Source of the DNA: Ampelomyces quisqualis
Lineage: Eukaryota > Ascomycota > Dothideomycetes > Pleosporales > Phaeosphaeriaceae
Assembly: GCA_018398575.1 (NCBI GenBank)
Contig: JAGTXZ010000003.1
Span: 1,550,001 to 1,614,000 of the forward strand
Length of the DNA stretch: 64,000 nucleotides
Reading direction: 5' to 3'
Positions within the stretch are counted from its first letter, which is position 1, and every line of letters starts with the position of its first letter. A program made the translations under genes and the position numbers. This document shows, one piece after another, positions 57,400-64,000 of the stretch. Below the pieces are notes generated by a model, which saw only the letters and a program-made list of their open reading frames with translations, was not told the origin of the DNA and ran no database searches.

Positions 57400-59460
57400 T
57401 TTTAGGGCTTCTTTATAATAAAGTAAAATGCATTAGCAGAAATAAGAGCTATGCGGGTGCTTAGAGGGGATTTAGACTCTAAGCGGGTTTGCTTAGTTAG
57501 GGTATAAGGAATCTCTAAGATTTTTTGGGCTAATAGGAGCTTTAAGCATCCCTTAATATAATAAATAGAAGAAGAAGAACAGTAAAGACTGTTTTAGATA
57601 CAATAGTCTTCTTTCTCTTATAGAGCGTTGCGTTGTTGCACATTAAGATAGACAGTAGCTAGCACTGTAGCTTAATATAGAACAGTAGAAATAGGGAGTA
57701 AAGAATTATATAAACAGGAGTACTTGGATAGCCAAATAAACTGTAACCTATCTGTGTCTAATTAAATCTTAAATTGTCTTAACTATTAGAGGCTAAGTAT
57801 ATAATCCTAAGACCTAAGATTAAGAATAAGAAATAGACAGTTCAAAATCTTTTGGCTATTAATATTCAAGTGTAGTCAAATATATTAAGTAACTAAAGAA
57901 GTAATCTAATCCTTAAAGCTGCGCACCTAAACCTAGAAGGAAAGCTTCTAGATAGGTTGCTGCAAGGCTTTAGAAACAGATAAAACAATTTGTAAATTTA
58001 AAAATAGAAAACCTTAAGCACTAGTGTTAACAAGAGTATTAAGGTGTAAGCTAAGGCCTTAGTTGTAAAGAAGCGTAGGCATAAGGAAATAGGGACTACA
58101 AAACAAATAAAAAAGGTTAAGGTAGAATAGATTGTAACAGCTTAGGCCTAGAGAGAAGTGTCTTTCTAGGCGCTTCTGTTTCCTGTATAATACACCTCTT
58201 GATTAGGTTGCTCTTAAGCATCTTTATACTTATCTACTTCTATAGCTTTAATCTGACGCATACAAGGCTTTGTGCAGTTACTAGAGTAGTGTTCTAGCTT
58301 ACTACAATTGTAACAACTACTAGGAGTCTTCTATTGTTCTAGCTTAGAAGTTTTTGTAGGAAGACGCACTGTTGTAAATTAATAGGCTAGCGCAGAATTT
58401 GTTAGAGCGTTAGTAGTAGTAGTTTAATTTAGCTCCAAATTCTGTTGTAGGGCTAACCTAATTAGCAACTTAGTAGCAGCTAGTGTTATACTTAGTGTAG
58501 AGTTGTTCTTCTGCTCTATATTATATGCAGTAAGGTGTTCTACTATCTAATCAAATAAGTTCTTCTATTAGTGCCTAAATCCTAGGTTAGGGGCTTGCAA
58601 CCCTAGCGTAATCTTAGTCTATAAGTAGTAAAACTACTCTAAAGAGAGTACTTGTCCCTTAACTACAGAACTTAAAAACCTAGCTTTAAACAAGAGGAAC
58701 GTTTCCTCTTTTGTTATCTGCAATCAATTAAACGCTACACAGCTTTCAGCTACCTTGTTGCCTATAATAAAATAGGACTTAAGTAGCTTAACTATTTGCT
58801 TAGCGTTCTAGAATTGCTCTTAATTAGTATCTAATAAATATTGTAGCTTAAGATAGCCCTTAGCTAATCCTGTAGTGTAGCCCTATACTAAGGCTATGCG
58901 TTGTCTTTTAGTCTGATAGTAATCTAAGTTAATTTTAAGTTAATCTTAGATTAAGGCCTGCTATTAGCAGAAGGTAAGATCTTTTCTATTGCTAAGATTG
59001 TCTATATTAGGCGTTTTCTTAGATTGTTAAAGTTAGTAAGAGCTCTTATAGCAATATAAGTACTTAGATGTAGAGCTGTTAGATAAACAGTAGGGTGCAG
59101 AATTGTTCTAGGGTAATTTAGTAGTAGGTAGAGGCTTGTCTAGTCCTACCAACAGAGTTAGTCCTTTCTTAAGAGAATTAATTTCTGCTAGAGCCTGTTT
59201 TAAATCTTATTGTAATTAATTAACCTCTATTTAGGCAGAAGTTAAATTTAGTGCAGCTCTAGGCTAAGAGAGTTCCTTAGTGTCTGTCTTTTTTGCTTTA
59301 GCACTCTGTTGCTAGGTTGTTATAGTTAATATAGAGTTGTCTTAGAAGAAGGCTCCTAGGGTTAGTTCTTTAGGGGGAGTTATTAGCGTTGCCTCTAATA
59401 CTCCTAGGTTATTAATAGTCTCTAAGTTTCTATTGTAGCGCCAAACGTAACTTTTCTAAA
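57400..59460 (-). pseudogene. Gypsy-5 gag and protease region with CCHC knuckle
   Basis: The minus strand carries a zinc knuckle SCYNCSKLEHYSSNCTKP at 58274-58315 (CxxCxxxxHxxxxC, intact cysteines and His) followed by RQIKAIE. Upstream (58330-59250) is the capsid-like part and downstream toward 57400 the expected protease. The protease active site was not located with confidence. The first 200 bases inside the 5' LTR (to about 59671) are a non-coding leader. Confidence 0.7.
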
Positions 59461-59671
59461 GTAATCCTAACTGTTGTGTTAATAGAAAGATCTAAACCTA
59501 AAGGCTTTAGCTGTTAGGAGATCTAAGGGATCCTAACTGTGTTTAATAGATTTAAGGTTGCAAACAAATCTAATTCAAATAGGGTTCTAGACGTTTTAAC
59601 GCAATCTTTTCAAAAGTAAATAGTAATATTATCTAAATACTATTACTAGTAAAACAAAGTTTCTCTTGTAA

Positions 59672-59970
59672 TGTAACAACGCAGGTAGGTACAGCTATTA
59701 GGATCAAATTAGATACGTATTAGAGGCATATAGGAGTGCGTATTGTATTAGAGATTCTAGATTAGCTATACACCTATAGGTCTTGTACAGAAGGACAAGA
59801 GAAACTTATTCTCTATCTATACTATAGGCTTATATTTATAGTAGGCGTAGCAGCTAAGTTAGAGCGCTGTTAGAGCGCTTTTAGTTCTAATCTACTAGCT
59901 TCCTACATAATCTGTTACTAAGCCTTTATAAGGTATTAGATGTAACATGTGTTTGCATGTGCTTGTTACA
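59672..59970 (-). repeat. Gypsy-5 5' LTR
   Basis: 299 bp, the partner of 52874-53173. On the minus strand the sequence following it is TTACAAGAGAAACTTTG, the position of the primer-binding site; I cannot name the tRNA. The target duplication TGCTA follows at 59971-59975. Confidence 0.92.
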
Positions 59971-60850
59971 TGCTACAGTATACCTAGATAACGTACTTAT
60001 CTACTCTAGCAGTTTACTTAAAGACTACTATAGTAAGGTGCAATAGGTCTTCTAACTTCTCTGTAACGCCTGTCTGTACTTAGACTTTAAGAAGTGTGCT
60101 TTTGCAATAAAGACAGTTAAGTATCTAGGATATGTTATTAAGGCAGGATAGGCTGTCTGGCCTAACCCTACTAAGGTACAGGCTATTATAGAATAGGAGC
60201 CTCTAACATCCTCTTAAGGAGTCTGGAGTTTCCTTAGGTTTGCTAACTTCTATAGAGACTTTGTGCTAAATTTCTCTAGCGTTGCAGCCTCTTTGCATGC
60301 GTTAACAAAGAAGAACGCTGCCTTTTTATAGACAACTAAAGCGCAACACGCGTTTAACTGCTTAAAGTGTATCTTTAGCTCTAAACTAGTTCTAACTTAG
60401 TAGAACCCTGCGCAGCCTATAATAGTAGAAGCAGATAGCTCTAGAGGTGCTCTTAGGGGGTGCCTCTTGCAGAATGTTAATAGAGTGCTTTACTCTATTG
60501 CATACTACTCTACATCCTTATTGCTAGCACAACGCAACTATACTATCTATAATAAGAAGCTTATAGCAGTTGTTAAATGCCTTAAAGTATAGACGCTAGA
60601 GCTTTAAAGTGTCTATAAGCTGTTTACTATTCTTATAGACTATAAGAATCTAAAATGCTTTACAACTACGCGATTGCTTACAAAGTAACAATAACATTAG
60701 TTAGAACTACTGTCTAAATTCTGCTTTTACCTTTAGTACTGCCTAGGGCGCCTTGCTACTTGTCTAGACGCGCTAAGCTAGCGTAAGCAGAATGCGCAGG
60801 GTTACATGCTGCAACTAGAGCGCGTTATAACTCTACTTTCTGTCTAGTCT
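59971..60850 (+). pseudogene. Gypsy-4 reverse transcriptase (C-terminal part) and RNase H
   Basis: The frame resumes after the target duplication with ATVYLDNVLIYS (YLDD with the last Asp changed to Asn, about 59980-60012), then FKKCAFAIKTVKYLGYVIKAG, WSFLRFANFYRDFV, and RNase H with IIVEADSSRGALRGCLLQ and ALTKKNAAF upstream. Around 60530 it reads QRNYTIYNKKLIAVVKCLK, the RNase H NYxxxxKELLAIV motif. Together with 52290-52873 it is one gene split by Gypsy-5. Confidence 0.87.
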
Positions 60851-60959
60851 ACGTCTACACAGCCCTATAAGGGAGACTATTTGCTTCTTCTAGAAGATCT
60901 TCTCTTCTTAGACTAGTATATACAAGAGCTTTGGGATAAGGCTATACGCTAGAATAAGA

Positions 60960-62180
60960 CATATTAAGCCTGTCTGTAAGCAGTACGCTAGGGCGCTAGA
61001 GTATTTCTATTAGAGGCTAAGATAAATTAATAAGTTAGTAACTGTAACGTCTCTGCGCATAGCGCGCTTTAATAGAGAGGCATAATGTAGCTGCTAAGGT
61101 AGGAGCTACTTACTATAACAGTTATTTAGCAAGCGTACAACTTAAACTTAGCTAGTTACCTAGGCAAAAACAGGACGTTTTAGATCTTGCGTAGAGACTA
61201 TTATTAGGATAGGATAGCTGCAGACGTTGCTTAGTTTGTCTGTAACTGTTATTGTTACAGAGCTTACGTGTCTTGCCTCTAATAATAGAGTCTTCTGTAG
61301 CCAATCCTAGTTGCAGATTAATACTAGGCCTAAATCTCTATAGATTTTATAGTAAATCTCCTACAAGCTTGCAAAGCCTTTCTCTAATATCTCTTAGTTA
61401 TTACAGATAGGCTGTCTAAATACGTGCAACTAGAAGCTATACTGTTAATAAAGGCTAAAGAGTGCGCAGAGCAATTTAAAGAAGTCTAGTAGTAGTTTTA
61501 TAGTTTCCTAAGCAGTATAATTAGTGACTGCAGCTTAAACTAGCTAGAGAGATTCTAGAAAACTCTATGCAAGCTTGTTAGAGTTAAACAACTTCTGTTT
61601 ACAGTACACTATCCTTAAACAGATAGTAGCACAGAATAAGCTAACTAAAAAGTATAATTAGTCCTAAGAGTTATAATAAACCTGTCCTAAACAAATTAGC
61701 TCTAGTGCTTTGCTACTTGCTAGCTAGCGCTTAACAACAGGAACTTCTCTACAACTAGTGTTAGCTCTAATTTACTGCTAAACAGATATAATATACTGCC
61801 TATCTAGCCTAAGCATATCTAATAAGTATTCTGTACAACAGTAAAGGGGAGGGCTATCTAGTTTGTGCGCTACCTACAAGAAGGAATAGAAATAGCTTAA
61901 GTAGCAATCTTGTATACTTAGTAGAAATAATAAGAGGCTACAGATTAAGCACGTTAACTAGCACGCTAATATTAGGTTAGAGATAGAGTATAGTTCTTAA
62001 TAAGAAACGTTAAAACAGTATAGCAAAGTAAGAAGTTAGACTAGCTATAAGTAAAGTACACTATAGTAGCTGTGCTAACACTACTTACAGTTACTTTAGA
62101 TTTACTAGGAAGCCTTTATAAAACAGTGCACGTTAATCTTGTTAAACTAGCCTCTAAAGACCTACTCCCAAGCCAAGTCT
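60960..62180 (+). pseudogene. Gypsy-4 integrase
   Basis: The DDE core reads ISIDFIVNLLQACKAFL, LLVITDRLSKYVQLEAI, SSIISDCSLN, LCKLVRVKQLLFTVHYP.TDSSTE.AN and LALNNRNFSTTSVS. In the second motif SDRG the Asp is kept but Arg-Gly is changed; the HPQTDGGTERAN block is only mildly damaged. An upstream zinc module is near 61090-61250. The C-terminal domain runs into a chromodomain. Confidence 0.85.
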
Positions 62181-62230
62181 TCTAAGACTCTAGACTAGGA
62201 CTAGCGCTAGAACTAGAGGACAAGGACAAA

Positions 62231-62388
62231 GATCTGCGCGAATAGGAAGTAGAAGAAATACTCTAAGAGAAAAACGTACAAGGCTGCAACAAGAAACAAG
62301 TGCTAGTTAAGTAGAAGAGATAGCTTACACTGTTATAGTACCTAAAGGAAGACTTCTTTGATATAGAAGTACTTTACACATTTAAAGG
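62231..62388 (+). pseudogene. Chromodomain at the C-terminus of Gypsy-4 integrase
   Basis: The frame reads LRE.EVEEIL.EKNVQGCNKKQVLVK.KR and ends LKEDFFDIEVLYTFK, where stop codons stand for Trp. This is the (E)WEVEEIL...VKWKGW...WEPxxxL.NTExLxxF pattern of a chromodomain. It marks Gypsy-4 as a chromovirus, whose chromodomain directs integration to methylated histone H3 (known for the family). Confidence 0.75.
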
Positions 62389-62399
62389 CAACTAGACAA

Positions 62400-63334
62400 A
62401 GCGTTTACAAGGCAATATTACTTAAGAGACAACAAGTATATAAATTTAGAGCTACGTAGGCTATAGGAAATTTATTTTAGGCTCTAAAGGAGTAACTATC
62501 TAGGGACAGCTAGGCTCTTACAGAGAACTCTAAGAAGTTAGCCTAAGAGTACAGCAAAGACATAACAGCTTAGGCCTAATCTCTAACAAAGGGTAACTTA
62601 TTATTATTAAGGGACGTAGAGTAGTAATAGTAGTAATAGGGCAGGCCTAGAAGGCTGTTGCTAAAGCCTAGAGGTAACGCTGCGCGTAGCTTAAAGCAAG
62701 GAGAGACAGGAGTAGTAGTAAGAGTAGCGTAGAAAAGGGCCTTGCGTAATCTTTAGTTAGTAAACTTATAGACTAGAAGCGGGCCAGCTGCTACTTACGT
62801 TCTGGTTGGCTATAATCTTGCGCTGCAACGCTATTATCTCCTACATACCTTAACCTAACATATTTAGAGCAGGAACTAGGTTATTTACCTAGTTCCTGCA
62901 GCTAGGCGTTGCAACAACAAGGGACAATAATAGAGTATTAGGAGCAGAGCTAAAGGCTAAGGCTGTTACGCTACTATTCTAAGTAAGCTAGTAAGCTACC
63001 TTAAAGTTAAGCTTAGCGTTGTAGAACTACAGCAAGTTAGAAGAATAGTTGTAGAATAGGTGCAGACAGAAAACTGCCTACAGCCTTTAAGTATGTAAAG
63101 GCGCGCGTGCTAGCCTTCTTAATATATACCTCTATATTCTTACTATTAGCAACAAGCTTGTAGGCCTTAAGCGCTGCGCGAAGGGCTAGATGCGCAGAGA
63201 GCTAGCTTACAAACAACTTGCAACAGTATTTTACTATATAACAGAAGCTACACTTCTTGCTACTATTCTATACACAGTTAATATAGCTGCAAACTGCGCA
63301 CTTCTTAACGCATAATAAGTAGTTAAACTGCACG
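62400..63334 (+). other. Gypsy-4 3' tail / non-coding region
   Basis: No clear domain after the chromodomain. A Ser/Asn-rich short frame is possible near 62600-62640. A strong hairpin lies at 62869-62899. The 3' LTR of Gypsy-4 was not found; it may lie beyond the Gypsy-5 copy that starts at 63335. Confidence 0.4.
62869..62899. repeat. Perfect 13-bp hairpin
   Basis: GCAGGAACTAGGT (62869-62881) pairs perfectly with ACCTAGTTCCTGC (62887-62899) across a 5-base loop. Wider flanks carry a second, imperfect pairing (gctgcaacgct left, ggcgttgcaac right). No T-run follows, and the context is eukaryotic, so a rho-independent terminator reading does not apply. Confidence 0.75.
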
Positions 63335-64000
63335 TGTAACAACGCAGGTAGGTATAGCTATTAGAATTGAATTAGATACGTATTAGAGGCATATAGGAGT
63401 GCATGTTGTATCAGAGATTCTAGATTAGCTATACACCTATAGGTCTTGTACAGAAGGACAAGAGAAACTTATCCTCTATCTATGCTATAGGCTTATATTT
63501 ATAGTAGGCGTAGTAGCTGAGTTAGAGCGCTGTTAGAGCGCTTTTAGTCCTAATCTACTAGCTCCCTACATAATCTGTTACTAAGCCTTTATAAGGTATT
63601 AGATGTAACATGTGTTTGCATGTGCTTGTTACATTACCCTTCTTCTTGAAATTAATAGTCTCTATTAATTAGGTTTGTATTAGTGTTGTTTTAGATACCT
63701 TTCCAAATTGTTGTAAACTCTTATTTACTTTAAGTTCATTTTGGGATAACGTAATATAGCTGTTTGTTGTTGTTTTAATTGGCGCGCTAGCGCGTTTAAC
63801 GTTCTTAACTTTACCTTAAGCTTTTTGAGCATATATATAAGGCTAGCTCTCTAGTATACTACTTCTCTATACTCTCTCCCTTACGTTTGTATACCTAAAG
63901 CTATCTAAGCCTTGTCCTTTCTTAATTACTAGCTAACTATATAGTAGATACACACAATGCCTATTCCTGTCCCTTCTAGGGCTTATCTTCTAGCCTATTA
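63335..64000 (-). mobile_element. Second Gypsy-5 copy, 3' end only (runs off the window)
   Basis: The 299-bp LTR at 63335-63633 matches both Gypsy-5 LTRs. It is followed by the same purine tract (AAGAAGAAGGG on the minus strand), the GCGCGCTAGCGCG block, the TATA box (63832-63840) and the first codons of the plus-strand accessory frame. The left flank is gcacg. Sequence matches 52874-53540 closely with mainly transitions. Confidence 0.9.
63957..64000 (+). pseudogene. Start of the accessory ORF in the second Gypsy-5 copy (partial)
   Basis: ATG 63957 begins MPIPVPSRAYLLAY, nearly the same as the first copy (MPIPVSPKAYPLAY). Its conservation in two copies supports the start codon choice. The frame is cut by the window end. 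Confidence 0.6.

Larger units (their letters stand above)
52874..59970 (-). mobile_element. Gypsy-5: complete LTR retrotransposon inside Gypsy-4 RT
   Basis: A 7,097-bp element starting TGTAAC and ending GTTACA, with direct LTRs (52874-53173 and 59672-59970) and the 5-bp target duplication TGCTA on both sides (52869-52873, 59971-59975). gag, RT and integrase read on the minus strand. A polypurine tract AAGAAGGAAGG (plus-strand CCTTCCTTCTT just right of 53176) borders the LTR at 53173, confirming that this is the 3' LTR. A plus-strand accessory frame lies between it and pol. Confidence 0.93.

Noticed and set aside
62869..62899. Transcription terminator
   Set aside because: Hairpin without a T-run in a eukaryotic context; rho-independent termination does not apply.
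1..64000. Alternative genetic code, because TGA is almost absent and TAG/TAA interrupt every gene
   Set aside because: TAG and TAA both occur where CAG, CAA or TGG is expected, and the wider YCR depletion affects non-coding repeats too. Mutation explains this without recoding.
1..64000. Host genes, tRNA or rRNA genes, CRISPR arrays, bacterial operons
   Set aside because: No conserved host protein, cloverleaf, rRNA stretch or spacer-repeat array was seen, and every recognisable domain is from a eukaryotic retroelement.

Overview
The window looks like a TE-only, AT-rich block from a filamentous ascomycete (Pezizomycotina) genome. I found no host gene, rRNA, tRNA or CRISPR array. Almost everything derives from LTR retrotransposons (five Ty3/Gypsy lineages and one Ty1/Copia) that have been heavily damaged by C-to-T changes on both strands, in the manner of repeat-induced point mutation (RIP). 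Reading frames stay in register for hundreds of codons, but CAG, CAA and TGG codons have become TAG or TAA. The damage is unusually context-bound: C followed by a purine is lost when a pyrimidine precedes it (YCR, and YGR on the other strand), while ACA, GCA, ACG and GCG survive.

Layout. (1) 1-289 is an unidentified coding remnant. (2) 290-26660 is a tandem array E1 - internal - E2 - internal - E3. E is a repeat of about 840 bp and the two internal segments are each 11,931 bp. Each internal segment has a Gypsy gag-pol followed by about 5.5 kb of accessory reading frames on both strands. (3) 26661-31913 is a Copia element on the minus strand. Its 3' end is cut off exactly at E3, and its primer-binding site matches the middle of initiator tRNA-Met. 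(4) 32240-34850 is a long unidentified minus-strand reading frame. (5) 34860-38739 is minus-strand Gypsy-2 pol, interrupted by (6) complete minus-strand Gypsy-3 (38740-47360; 508-bp LTRs; target duplication AATTT). Gypsy-3 is itself interrupted by E4 and E5. (7) 47361-50297 is degenerate sequence that probably includes the 5' part of Gypsy-2. (8) 50298-63334 is plus-strand Gypsy-4, a chromodomain element. Its reverse transcriptase is split by (9) complete minus-strand Gypsy-5 (52874-59970; about 300-bp LTRs; target duplication TGCTA). (10) A second Gypsy-5 copy starts at 63335 and leaves the window.

The most interesting signals are these. The E repeat has an 11-bp terminal inverted repeat, long internal inverted arms and 9-bp subterminal iterons, and it is less mutated than its surroundings. 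E2 is a visible recombinant of E1-type and E3-type sequence, which explains how the tandem array arose. Three different Gypsy elements carry a small plus-strand accessory frame next to E or their 3' LTR: two have a CxxC...C cysteine motif, one of those also has a coiled-coil-like tail, and the third is a tail only. In Gypsy-5 this frame has its own TATA box. The 11.9-kb internal segment also carries a coiled-coil frame of several hundred codons plus antisense frames of unknown function. All six reverse transcriptases have lost at least one aspartate of the YxDD box. Coordinates of damaged domains are approximate; coordinates of repeat ends, LTRs and target duplications were read base by base.
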